A stretch of 64,000 nucleotides of DNA, taken from an uncultured Pelagibacteraceae bacterium (GTDB lineage Bacteria; Pseudomonadota; Alphaproteobacteria; Pelagibacterales; Pelagibacteraceae). The stretch spans positions 1 through 64,000 of the forward strand of contig CACNTB010000004.1 in the NCBI GenBank assembly GCA_902623305.1. The letters are read 5' to 3'. The notes beneath the pieces are model-generated. The model was not told where the DNA came from and did not search any database. It saw only the letters and a list, made by a program, of their open reading frames with translations. The first letter of the stretch is position 1. Every line of letters starts with the position of its first letter. The position numbers were made by a program, and so were the translations under genes. Positions 49,252-57,739 of this stretch are shown here, in pieces.

Positions 49252-50711
49252 TAAAATAACTTATCTAAAACTTTTGCTGAAGAAAGAACACCTGGAACTC
49301 CAGCACCCGGATGTGTTCCTGCACCCACAAAGAATAAACCATCATATATTTCTGATTTATTATGAAATCTAAAATATGCAGATTGTGTAAATTTAGGTTG
49401 AATTGAAAACCCTGATCCAAATTTTGTATTTAATTCTTTTTCAAAGTAATCAGGTGTAAGATAAAAATCTTCAACTATATTTTTCTTAAGATCCGGCATT
49501 AAATCTTTTTCCATTTTTTCAATTACAAGATTTTTCATTTTTTCACCCTCAGTTTTCCAATTTATTTTTGATTGATTGTTAGGAACAGGCACTAACACAT
49601 AAAAACAATCATTTCCTTCTGGGGCCATAGTTTTATCAGTCGCCGTGGGTCTGTGGAGATAATAACTGATATCATTATTTAATTTTTTCTTATCAAATAT
49701 GTCATCAAGATGTTCTTTATACTTGTTTCCAAACTTTATTGTATGATGTTCAACATTCTCGTAAATTTTTTTTGTACCAAAATAGTAAACAAATAAACCC
49801 ATAGAATATTCCATTCGATTTTTTTTCCAATTAAACAACATGGAACTCCCATTGCTTTTGCTTAACATTTTCTCATAAAATGCTGGTGGATCTGCATTAC
49901 AAACAACATTATCTGCATCAATTTCGTTTTCATTATTTAATTTTACACCGCTTATTTTATTATTCTTTGTAATAATTTCTGTTACTTCACTGTTTTTTAT
50001 TATTTCAATGTCAACCTCATTCATTAAATTTTCAAAACCTTTAATAATATTTCCAGTTCCTCCTATAGAATAATGTATTCCCCATTTTTTTTCTAAATAA
50101 AGAATTAAGCCATAAATAGAAGTAGTGGTAAAAGGATTTCCCCCAACAAGTAAAGGATGCATGCTAAGCATTCTTCTTAATTTTTCATTTTTAACATAAG
50201 ATGAAACAAGTGAGTAAACTGATTTATAACTTTTAAGTTTTAATAGAGCAGGTAGTTGTTGCATCATTACAAAAGGTTTATTGAATGGTATATCCGCAAG
50301 TTCTAAAAAACCTTTCTCAAATATCTTTTTTGTAAAATTAACTAATTTTTCATATCCATTTAAATCTTCTTTGCTAAGTTTTTCAATCTGACTTTTCATT
50401 TCTGTTTCGTCCCCTGAATAGTTAAACTTAGTTTTATCCTCAAAAATAAATTGGTACCAAATTTTAAGTGGGGTTAATTCTATATAATTTTTGGGATCTT
50501 TATTGAATAACTCAAACAGTTCATTAATTAAATAAGGTGCTGTAATTACCGTTGGTCCAGCATCATATATAAATCCGTTTCTCTTAAAAACTCTAGCTCT
50601 ACCTCCTAGGTCTGGATGTTTTTCTATTAATTTTACGTTATGTCCTTTTGCCTTAAGTCTTAGCGCTGCTGCGATCCCACCGAATCCTGATCCAATGACT
50701 ATAGAGTTCAT
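49251..50711 (-). CDS. crtI: Phytoene desaturase
   Basis: CrtI converts phytoene to lycopene in four FAD-dependent steps. It has 486 aa. VIGSGFGGIAAALRLKAKGHNVKLIEKH and GGRARVFKRNGFIYDAGPTV are the N-terminal FAD motifs, and the C-terminal GLFFVGAGTHPGAGVPGVLSSAK is the carotenoid-desaturase signature. It is first of crtI-crtB-crtY-blh, 39 nt after atpF, with no evident terminator between. Confidence 0.96.
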   Translation of the reverse strand: MNSIVIGSGFGGIAAALRLKAKGHNVKLIEKHPDLGGRARVFKRNGFIYDAGPTVITAPYLINELFELFNKDPKNYIELTPLKIWYQFIFEDKTKFNYSGDETEMKSQIEKLSKEDLNGYEKLVNFTKKIFEKGFLELADIPFNKPFVMMQQLPALLKLKSYKSVYSLVSSYVKNEKLRRMLSMHPLLVGGNPFTTTSIYGLILYLEKKWGIHYSIGGTGNIIKGFENLMNEVDIEIIKNSEVTEIITKNNKISGVKLNNENEIDADNVVCNADPPAFYEKMLSKSNGSSMLFNWKKNRMEYSMGLFVYYFGTKKIYENVEHHTIKFGNKYKEHLDDIFDKKKLNNDISYYLHRPTATDKTMAPEGNDCFYVLVPVPNNQSKINWKTEGEKMKNLVIEKMEKDLMPDLKKNIVEDFYLTPDYFEKELNTKFGSGFSIQPKFTQSAYFRFHNKSEIYDGLFFVGAGTHPGAGVPGVLSSAKVLDKLF

Positions 50712-50750
50712 ATTAATAATTTATAGCTTTTTTGAAAAATTGTAAGTGTA

Positions 50751-51248
50751 TTATGAGTTAATTTTTTTTAACTCTGCTTTAGTTTCATCTAAATCTTTTT
50801 GAAACACAGCATCTAATTTTGACTTATCTACAGATGTAGTTATTATTTTTTTAACTGAGTCTACGGCAATCTTTATTGATGCATCCTTAATTTCTTTTAA
50901 AGCCGCTTCTTTCATCTGACTTATTTTATTTTCAGCTAAATTTTTTTTAATTTCTGACGATTTATGAAATTTATCATTCATCTCAATTATTAATCTATCT
51001 GAATCTTTTTTGGCGTTCCCAAGAATTTCGTTGCTAACAGACTGAGCTGTATCTAATTTTTTTTGCGAGTTATCTAGTAACGTTTTTGCTTCAGTTCTTA
51101 ATTTTTCACTTTCATCAATTTCATTTTTAATATCAGATATCATTTTATCTAACATTTCAGAAATTTTTTGGGGAATTTTAAGGTAAATTAAAGCTCCAAA
51201 AAAAATAATAAATGATACGGCTACCCAAAATGTTGCATCAATTACCAT
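50751..51248 (-). CDS. atpF: F0F1 ATP synthase subunit b
   Basis: This is a peripheral-stalk subunit. From the ATG at 51248, backed by GTGGAGATAAATATT, it is 165 aa. The track start 13 codons upstream lies inside the b' gene. One N-terminal TM helix (VIDATFWVAVSFIIFFGALIYL) leads into a long charged coiled coil rich in Lys/Glu. Its start overlaps the b' coding sequence. It pairs with b' to make the alphaproteobacterial heterodimeric stalk. Confidence 0.93.
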   Translation of the reverse strand: MVIDATFWVAVSFIIFFGALIYLKIPQKISEMLDKMISDIKNEIDESEKLRTEAKTLLDNSQKKLDTAQSVSNEILGNAKKDSDRLIIEMNDKFHKSSEIKKNLAENKISQMKEAALKEIKDASIKIAVDSVKKIITTSVDKSKLDAVFQKDLDETKAELKKINS

Positions 51249-51828
51249 AATATTTATCTCCACTTCTTTTAGATAGATCGTCAACAATTGCAGATATACT
51301 ACTATTATTTACTTCGGCTCCAATAAGTTTCTGCAATAACTCTGATGAAGTTTCAATAGCTATTTTATTTATTTTATCTGGTGCATTCTTTCTTAATGCA
51401 TCTATTTCTTTTTCAGCCTCAGCAATTTCATTATCAATTTGCTTATCAAGAACCTCCCTTTTTGCGCCAATATCTTTTAGTGCCTTTTCCCTTGCTTGAT
51501 TGAAAATACTATTAGCCTCAAGTTTACTTTTAGATATAATTTCATCGTATTCTTTTAGCTTTGCATCGCTAGCTTCTCTTTGTTTCTCAGCAGCCTCAAT
51601 ATTTTCTAATATTTGAGATTTTCTTGATTCTAAGTTGTTACTAATTTTCGGTAGTATTAGTTTAGATAAAACTAAATACATAATTCCAAAAGTAAGTACT
51701 AACCAAAAAATTTGGGAAACCCAAAATTCTGGATTCAATTGAGGCATACCTCCGCTTTCAGCTGCAAAAGCCTCTTTAATAAAAAAGAAGCTAAACAATA
51801 TTGACAGAAAATATATTTTTTTAACCAT
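51238..51828 (-). CDS. atpF': F0F1 ATP synthase subunit b'
   Basis: This is the second peripheral-stalk subunit, typical of alphaproteobacteria and photosynthetic bacteria. It has 196 aa from the ATG at 51828. The earlier ATG at 51843 overlaps atpE. A signal-like N-terminus (IYFLSILFSFFFIKEAFA) precedes the TM helix PEFWVSQIFWLVLTFGIMYLVLSK and a coiled coil. It lies 4 nt after atpE and overlaps atpF by 11 nt. Confidence 0.9.
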   Translation of the reverse strand: MVKKIYFLSILFSFFFIKEAFAAESGGMPQLNPEFWVSQIFWLVLTFGIMYLVLSKLILPKISNNLESRKSQILENIEAAEKQREASDAKLKEYDEIISKSKLEANSIFNQAREKALKDIGAKREVLDKQIDNEIAEAEKEIDALRKNAPDKINKIAIETSSELLQKLIGAEVNNSSISAIVDDLSKRSGDKYYGN

Positions 51829-51832
51829 CAAT

Positions 51833-52060
51833 TTAAAACGCAAAAAGAATGATCAACGCAACTACCAATCCGAATAATCCTGTAGCTTCTGCAAGCGCAA
51901 AACCTAAAAGCAAGTTAGGAAATTGTTTTTGTGCTGCAGATGGATTTCTCATTGCACCAGACAAATAATTTCCAAAAATTATTCCGATACCAACACCGGC
52001 TCCAGCTAAAGCAATTGCCGCTAAACCTGCTCCGATCATTTTTGCTGCTTCTAATTCCAT
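51833..52060 (-). CDS. atpE: F0F1 ATP synthase subunit c
   Basis: This is the proteolipid rotor subunit. It has 75 aa with two TM helices. MIGAGLAAIALAGAGVGIGIIFG is helix 1, RNPSAAQK the polar loop, and LLLGFALAEATGLFGLVVALIILF helix 2 with the proton-carrying Glu in FALAEATG. No Na+-type PxxQ motif is present in helix 1, so protons are the likely coupling ion. AGGAGGATATA precedes the start. Confidence 0.98.
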   Translation of the reverse strand: MELEAAKMIGAGLAAIALAGAGVGIGIIFGNYLSGAMRNPSAAQKQFPNLLLGFALAEATGLFGLVVALIILFAF

Positions 52061-52077
52061 TATATCCTCCTCTGTTA

Positions 52078-52812
52078 TTAATGGTGTAAATTTAATGCAT
52101 CATTTAAATAGATGCAGGTTAAGATTGCAAAAACATAAGCTTGAAGAAAAGCAACTAGGATCTCCAAACCTGTTAACGCAACCGAAAAACTTAGTGGAAG
52201 CCACCCACCAACTATTCCAAGACTAATTACAAAGCCTCCGAAAACTTTCATCATTGTATGACCAGCCATCATATTAGCAAATAACCTAACTGATAAACTT
52301 ATAGGCCTACTCAAGTAAGAAATAACTTCTATAACAACAATTAAAGGTAGCAATACCGCAGGTACTCCACTTGGAACAAATAATTTTAAATACCCAAATC
52401 CATGTTTAATAAATCCAATTACAGTCACTCCAATAAATATAAATGCTGCAAGCACAAATGTTACAATAATATGACTGGTCACAGTGAAAGTATAAGGTAT
52501 CATACCGAACATGTTACAAAATAAAACAAACATGAATAGAGAAAATATAAATGCAAAGTATGGTTTAGCTTTTGATCCAGCTGTGTCACTGATCATTTTG
52601 GATACAAAGGTGTAGCTGAGTTCAGCTAATAATTGAATTTTATTTGGTAGTATTGAATTTTTTTTTGATCCAAAATTAAAGACTAACAAAATAGATACAG
52701 TACTTAAAATCATAAATAAACTTGCGTTAGTAAACGATATGTCAAATGCTCCAACTTTAATTTCAGGTCCAATTCTATAAACGTCGAATTGGGACATAGG
52801 ATTTGCTGCCAT
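52078..52812 (-). CDS. atpB: F0F1 ATP synthase subunit a
   Basis: This is the stator of the proton channel. It has 244 aa. ISLSVRLFANMMAGHTMMKVFGGF has the essential Arg and GLEILVAFLQAYVFAILTCIYLNDAL is the C-terminal helix. N-terminal MAANPMSQFDVYRIG is typical of alphaproteobacteria. It lies 9 nt after atpI and 17 nt before atpE. The F1 genes are elsewhere. Confidence 0.98.
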   Translation of the reverse strand: MAANPMSQFDVYRIGPEIKVGAFDISFTNASLFMILSTVSILLVFNFGSKKNSILPNKIQLLAELSYTFVSKMISDTAGSKAKPYFAFIFSLFMFVLFCNMFGMIPYTFTVTSHIIVTFVLAAFIFIGVTVIGFIKHGFGYLKLFVPSGVPAVLLPLIVVIEVISYLSRPISLSVRLFANMMAGHTMMKVFGGFVISLGIVGGWLPLSFSVALTGLEILVAFLQAYVFAILTCIYLNDALNLHH

Positions 52813-52821
52813 AGTACTTAT

Positions 52822-53097
52822 CTACTTTTGCATTTTTTTTGCAGATCTAATCACATTGGTTATTCCAGCGACTACACCCAGAAAAAAAAATATTAATATA
52901 AACCAGGGTTTAGTACCAAAGGTCTTGTCAAAAATAAACCCAATAATTGTCCCCACTGCCACTGCAGAGACAAGTTCTGTGCTTAATTTGAATGCAGTTC
53001 CAATAGGTGAGGGGTCGTTCTTCTTATTGAAGAGTTTTTTCTTTGAAATCTTGCTTTTTGCAATCTCTAAGCGAGTTTTAAAAGGGTCTTTTGGCAT
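52822..53097 (-). CDS. atpI: AtpI-like ATP synthase assembly protein
   Basis: This 91-aa protein has two TM helices, LSTELVSAVAVGTIIGFIFDKTFG and PWFILIFFFLGVVAGITNVI, separated by a short turn. This is the AtpI/F0-gene-1 type that helps c-ring assembly. The N-terminal half is Lys-rich. It is first of the F0 set, 9 nt after the smc stop. Confidence 0.9.
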   Translation of the reverse strand: MPKDPFKTRLEIAKSKISKKKLFNKKNDPSPIGTAFKLSTELVSAVAVGTIIGFIFDKTFGTKPWFILIFFFLGVVAGITNVIRSAKKMQK

Positions 53098-53106
53098 TTA
53101 TATAAT

Positions 53107-55680
53107 TTAAGCAACCATACTTTCTGCTTTTTGTAAATCAACAGCCACAAGCTGACTAATTCCTTTTTGAGGCATTGTCACCCCATATAGTCTATTCATT
53201 TTTGACATGGTTAAAGCATGATGAGTTACAATTATAAATTTGGTATTGGTTATTTTTATTAATTCCTCTAGTAGACTACAAAATCTTGTTACGTTGGCAT
53301 CGTCAAGCGGTGCATCAACTTCATCTAATACACATATAGGTGAAGGATTTGTTAAAAACACTGCAAAGATTAAAGAGAGAGCAGTCAAAGCTTGTTCACC
53401 TCCAGATAACAAAGTTATAGATTGAAGTCTTTTTCCTGGAGGACTAACTAACATTTCTAAACCTGCTTCAAGTGGATCATCAGAGTCCACTAATTCTAAT
53501 TTGGCATTTCCACCATTGAAAAGTTTTGTATAAACTTCATTAAATTTTCTATTAACTTTTTCAAAAGCTTCAATTAATCTTTCCCTTCCTTTTTGATTAA
53601 GTTCATTGATGCTATCTTTCAGTTTCACGATAGCAGTAACAAGATCGGCACGATCCTGTTCCATTTTTTTTATCTCTTCTTCATATTTACTTGTTTCTTC
53701 ATCTGCTTTTAAATTAACAGATCCTAATTTTTCTCTTTCTTGTTTTTTTTTGTCCAAAGCATCTTCTTGATCAATTGGATTTGGGAGTTCTTCTATCCCA
53801 TTTAAATTTGAATTTTCTAAAATATTTTCTTCATTCAAATTTAGCTCAGAACTAATTCTATCAAGCAGATCATTTTTTCTTTTTTGAAGACCTTCTATTG
53901 TAGCTCCTGAGCTTGCTTTTCTTTCTCTGATTTGAATTGATTGTTCTTGAATTTCATTTAACTGTGTTCTTAACATTTCAATTCTTTTATCTGTTTCATC
54001 TATAATCACCTCATTCTCAATTTTTTCTTTATCTGAAATTCTTAAGTTTTCTGAAATTTGACCTTTTCTTTCCGCCTGTGCTCTTGGTTGATTTTCTAAA
54101 TTACTTAATTGTTTTGATAATTTTTCTTTTCTTTGTATAAGTTCATTAACCATTTTTTCTGAGTTAGTTAATAAATTTTTCCAACTTTCAATTTCTGTTT
54201 CAATTGTTTTAATTCTCTCATTTCTTTTTAGAGATTCATTTTTAATTGATTGATTTTTACTATAAGCATCAGCATATTTTTCTTGCAGTAATTTTATATT
54301 TTCCGATTTTTTACTAACTCCTAATAATTCATTTCTAGATTTCTCATTTTTTAAATCATTTAAAAAACTATCTAACTCCATATTACATCTATCTAGAAGT
54401 GTAACTGCTTGATTTATTTCATTGCTATCTATTAATTCTCTTACTCTTGATATTGTATTTTTTACATTTTTTATTGGACCAACACTTATATTTACAGTTT
54501 CTTCAGCTAAATTGTTTACAACTTCATCAACTGCTTTTTGTTCTTCTTTAAGTTTATTTTTTGCACTTTCCAACTCTTCATTAGATAATTTTTCTGTTTC
54601 AAAATACTTCGAGTCTGTCTCAATTAATTCAGTTTTTTCTTCCTTCAATCTTTTTTCATTTGAGTTAGCGTCTATAATAATTCCTTTTTCCCTCGTGATA
54701 TCATCATCAAGTGTTTCAATTGATTTTTTGATACTTTCTATTTCATCTTGAATTCTTGTATTTTCCTCATCTAAACTTTGAAGTTCTAGATTAAGTCTTT
54801 GTATCCTTGATAAATTTTCTATATTTTTTTCTCTCAATGGATTTACTTTATCTGTAAAAGTTTTAATTGAATCTTCTAATTCAGATATTTTGTTATTAAA
54901 TCCTTCTACTTCTCCTTCTGCCTCAGTATTAATTTCATTTTCAATTCTAATTTCTTTATCTATTTCTAATAATTTTAAATAATATAAACCTGCTTCAATT
55001 TTTTTAATTTGATCTGAAATTTGTTTGTATTTTGTTGCCTCTTCAGCTTGTTTTTGTAGATTTGCTAGTTGCTTTTCTTGTTGTCTTCTAAGTTCATCTG
55101 CTCTTTTTAAATTATTTTCAGCAGCACCCAATCTTAATTCAGCCTCATGTCTTCTAACGTGTAAACCTGAAATTCCTGCAGCTTCTTCTAATATAGCTCT
55201 TCTATCTGTTGGCTTTGCAGTTACTAAAGCACCTATTCTTCCTTGGCTAATCATAGATGGAGAGTGAGCACCAGTTGAAAGATCTGCAAAAAACATTTGA
55301 GCGTCTCTTGCTCTTACTTCTTTATCATTAATATAGAATTTAGATCCTTTATCTTTTTCAATTTTTCTTCTAATTTGTATTTGCTCCAACCCACGGTATT
55401 GGATTGGACCTTCTTTATCTTTGTTTTCAATTTCAATAGATACTTCTGCAATATTTTTTGATGCTTTATTAGATGTTCCTGAAAATATAACATCCTCCAT
55501 ACCAGACCCACGCATACTTTTTGCCGAGGTCTCTCCCATTGCCCATCTTAAAGATTCTACAATGTTAGATTTTCCACAGCCGTTAGGACCCACTATACCA
55601 GTAAGACCATCTTCAATTAAGAAGTTGGTTTTTTCAGCAAAAGATTTAAATCCATTTAGTTGGATTTTTTTAAACTCCAT
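53107..55680 (-). CDS. smc: Chromosome segregation ATPase Smc, short form without visible hinge
   Basis: Smc condenses and arranges the chromosome. The N-terminal ATPase half has Walker A GPNGCGKSN at residues 31-39 and the alphaproteobacterial block AKSMRGSGMEDVIFSGT. The C-terminal half has signature LSGGEQALTALSLIF and Walker B PICVLDEVDAPLDD. The coiled-coil arms are present. It is only 857 aa, versus about 1150-1200 aa for normal bacterial Smc, and the middle (residues ~330-560) is charged coiled coil plus a loop around NISVGPIKNVKNTISRV. I see no glycine-rich hinge domain. It lies between the DsbA-like and atpI genes. Confidence 0.93.
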   Translation of the reverse strand: MEFKKIQLNGFKSFAEKTNFLIEDGLTGIVGPNGCGKSNIVESLRWAMGETSAKSMRGSGMEDVIFSGTSNKASKNIAEVSIEIENKDKEGPIQYRGLEQIQIRRKIEKDKGSKFYINDKEVRARDAQMFFADLSTGAHSPSMISQGRIGALVTAKPTDRRAILEEAAGISGLHVRRHEAELRLGAAENNLKRADELRRQQEKQLANLQKQAEEATKYKQISDQIKKIEAGLYYLKLLEIDKEIRIENEINTEAEGEVEGFNNKISELEDSIKTFTDKVNPLREKNIENLSRIQRLNLELQSLDEENTRIQDEIESIKKSIETLDDDITREKGIIIDANSNEKRLKEEKTELIETDSKYFETEKLSNEELESAKNKLKEEQKAVDEVVNNLAEETVNISVGPIKNVKNTISRVRELIDSNEINQAVTLLDRCNMELDSFLNDLKNEKSRNELLGVSKKSENIKLLQEKYADAYSKNQSIKNESLKRNERIKTIETEIESWKNLLTNSEKMVNELIQRKEKLSKQLSNLENQPRAQAERKGQISENLRISDKEKIENEVIIDETDKRIEMLRTQLNEIQEQSIQIRERKASSGATIEGLQKRKNDLLDRISSELNLNEENILENSNLNGIEELPNPIDQEDALDKKKQEREKLGSVNLKADEETSKYEEEIKKMEQDRADLVTAIVKLKDSINELNQKGRERLIEAFEKVNRKFNEVYTKLFNGGNAKLELVDSDDPLEAGLEMLVSPPGKRLQSITLLSGGEQALTALSLIFAVFLTNPSPICVLDEVDAPLDDANVTRFCSLLEELIKITNTKFIIVTHHALTMSKMNRLYGVTMPQKGISQLVAVDLQKAESMVA

Positions 55681-55688
55681 GCACTAAC

Positions 55689-56267
55689 TTATATCAGTTT
55701 TTCTAGCGCTTTTTTTAAATTTTTATAATTTAAGGGTTTTTCAAATTTTTCGTTGTTAATAATTATCGTGGGAGTTGCGTTAACTTTGAAGTTCTTTGCT
55801 CCATCGATTCGATCGTTTAAGACAAAATCTTCAATTTCTTTATTTTTTACACATGAATCAAAATCAATTGTAAACCCTTCATTTTTTAGAAATTTTTTCA
55901 AATTTTTATTTGCTTCCTCTATTGAACTTCCTTTAACCCATTTTTGTTGATTAGCATATAAACTTGCAAGGATATCTGAATTTCCATCATTTTTACACTG
56001 TGAAACTTTAGATGCATTAAAAGCAGCCATGTCTAATGGAAAATGTCTAAATTCAATTTTAGCAATTCCTTTATCTAGAAATTCTTCCTTTAATTGAGGA
56101 TAAACATTTTTATGAAAATTAGCACAGTGACTGCATGTTAAAGACTCAAATGCTATAATAGTTATTTTCGCTTCTTCGTTACCAACTGTTATTCTTTTAA
56201 TTTCCTCAGCTTGTACATTTAAAACTGTAGTAAAAAACATTAATATTGAGAATATAATTTTTTTCAT
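55689..56267 (-). CDS. DsbA-like periplasmic thiol:disulfide oxidoreductase
   Basis: This 192-aa protein has a signal peptide (IIFSILMFFTTVLNVQA) and the thioredoxin-fold CxxC in SLTCSHCANFH. EFRHFPLDMAAFNASKVSQC and the cis-Pro segment NATPTIIINNEKF are as in BdbD/DsbA_4 proteins. It would introduce or rearrange disulfides in envelope proteins. It overlaps dciA by 4 nt and precedes smc by 8 nt, the usual alphaproteobacterial order. Confidence 0.93.
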   Translation of the reverse strand: MKKIIFSILMFFTTVLNVQAEEIKRITVGNEEAKITIIAFESLTCSHCANFHKNVYPQLKEEFLDKGIAKIEFRHFPLDMAAFNASKVSQCKNDGNSDILASLYANQQKWVKGSSIEEANKNLKKFLKNEGFTIDFDSCVKNKEIEDFVLNDRIDGAKNFKVNATPTIIINNEKFEKPLNYKNLKKALEKLI

Positions 56268-56752
56268 TTTTCTTTAAAAACCTTTGTTAATTCTATTAAT
56301 GATTTTTTAATTTTTTCGTTATTAACATCTTTAATTTTATCTTGATATTTACTAATTGCCACATTTTTAACTTTTGTGTCACTCTTGTCTGTCATTTCAT
56401 GTTCATCGTCAAAACTTATAAATTTAAGCTTTTCAACAACAGAATAGCCAAAAAAATTATTCATCTTATCTAAAATATCTTTTTTCGAATATTCTACGTC
56501 AACTTCATGTCCTCGCTTGACCATAACCACCAAGGTGCTAACACCAAATTTATTTGAATTTTTAAATGTTTTTGGATAGCAAATTTTAAATAATTCACTT
56601 CCAACTAAATATTTCCAATTGCTCAGCGTTTCTGAATATACATGACCTTTTTTATTTATTATTTTTTTGACATTTTTTGGCAAAGTGTCTTTGAAAGATC
56701 TTAACCCTTGAATGCTGGCGTTTCTCTGCTTAATATTATTTTTAGATTGCAT
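56264..56752 (-). CDS. dciA: DUF721 / DciA-like replicative helicase loader candidate
   Basis: This 162-aa protein has the DUF721 domain: SETLSNWKYLVGSELFKICYP, then FGVSTLVVMVKRGHEVDVEYSKKDILDKMNNFFGYSVVEKLKFI. DUF721 proteins (DciA) load the DnaB helicase in bacteria without DnaC, and alphaproteobacteria belong there. The function is by family. The start abuts the divergent mutY start with no base between. It leads the dciA-dsbA-like-smc transcript. Confidence 0.87.
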   Translation of the reverse strand: MQSKNNIKQRNASIQGLRSFKDTLPKNVKKIINKKGHVYSETLSNWKYLVGSELFKICYPKTFKNSNKFGVSTLVVMVKRGHEVDVEYSKKDILDKMNNFFGYSVVEKLKFISFDDEHEMTDKSDTKVKNVAISKYQDKIKDVNNEKIKKSLIELTKVFKEK

Positions 56753-57739
56753 ATGAAAGATCCAATAATAACAAATAATATTCTTAATTGGTATGATTTA
56801 AATAAAAGATCTTTACCTTGGAGAAAGAATGTTTCTCAAACAAAAAAGGAATACCACACTTTAGTAAGTGAATTTATGTTGCAGCAAACACAGGTTGCAA
56901 CAGTAATACCTTACTTTAACAGATTTATTAAAAATATTCCTACGATTGAAAAATTATCTAAATATGACGATAGAAAACTAATTAAACTCTGGGAGGGTCT
57001 TGGATACTATTCAAGGGTAAGAAATTTAAAAAAAACAGCTCAAATAGTTGTTAAAAATTTTAATAAAAAAATACCTAGAAATTTTGTTGATTTAAAGTCT
57101 CTTCCGGGAATTGGAGATTATACAGCAAGTGCAATTTCTGCAATTGCATTCAATAAACCAATTATTCCTTTAGATGGAAATATTGAAAGAGTACTAAAGA
57201 GATACTTATTTTTAAAAAAACAAAATCAAATAAAAAAAGAAAATTTACACGAGAAGAAAAAAATTTTTGGAACATCTATTAAAAGATCTAATGATTATGC
57301 TCAAGCTTTAATGGAATTAGGAGCATTAATTTGTAAACCTATTAGTCCTAATTGTAAGAAATGTCCATTAGTAAAAAAATGTAAATCATTCAAAAATAAA
57401 AATTTTTATTTGGTAAAATTTAAAAAAAAAGATAAGGAAACTTTCTATAAGCTAAATGTTTATAAGAGAAATAATAATTATTTACTAATCAAAAATAACA
57501 AATTTAATTTTTTAAAAAATTTTAATATCTTTCCGATGGAGGAAGTAAATAATCCTAAAAATTTTGATCAAGATTTGAATTTTAAAATGTCTAATATGAG
57601 CATGAATATTAAAATTGAATTTAAAAATAAATATAATTTAAATAAAAATAATTATTGGATTGATCCAACAAAACTTCAAAATTATACACTGCCAACATTT
57701 ACAAAAAAGATTGTAAAATTTTTAGAAAGTCATAAATGA
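56753..57739 (+). CDS. mutY: Adenine DNA glycosylase MutY
   Basis: MutY removes A mispaired with 8-oxoG. It has 328 aa from the ATG at 56753. The track's earlier start lies inside dciA. NWYDLNKRSLPWRK, SEFMLQQTQVATV (catalytic Glu), LPGIGDYTASAI (helix-hairpin-helix) and LDGNIERVLKR (catalytic Asp) are present. The Fe-S ligands CKPISPNCKKCPLVKKC keep C-x6-C-x2-C-x5-C. The C-terminal NUDIX-like part is short and lysine-rich. The stop overlaps the monooxygenase by 4 nt. Confidence 0.96.
   Translation: MKDPIITNNILNWYDLNKRSLPWRKNVSQTKKEYHTLVSEFMLQQTQVATVIPYFNRFIKNIPTIEKLSKYDDRKLIKLWEGLGYYSRVRNLKKTAQIVVKNFNKKIPRNFVDLKSLPGIGDYTASAISAIAFNKPIIPLDGNIERVLKRYLFLKKQNQIKKENLHEKKKIFGTSIKRSNDYAQALMELGALICKPISPNCKKCPLVKKCKSFKNKNFYLVKFKKKDKETFYKLNVYKRNNNYLLIKNNKFNFLKNFNIFPMEEVNNPKNFDQDLNFKMSNMSMNIKIEFKNKYNLNKNNYWIDPTKLQNYTLPTFTKKIVKFLESHK

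Noticed and set aside
55421-55687. 88-aa plus-strand ORF opposite the smc 5' end
   Set aside because: It is antisense to the Walker A region of smc and has no independent support.
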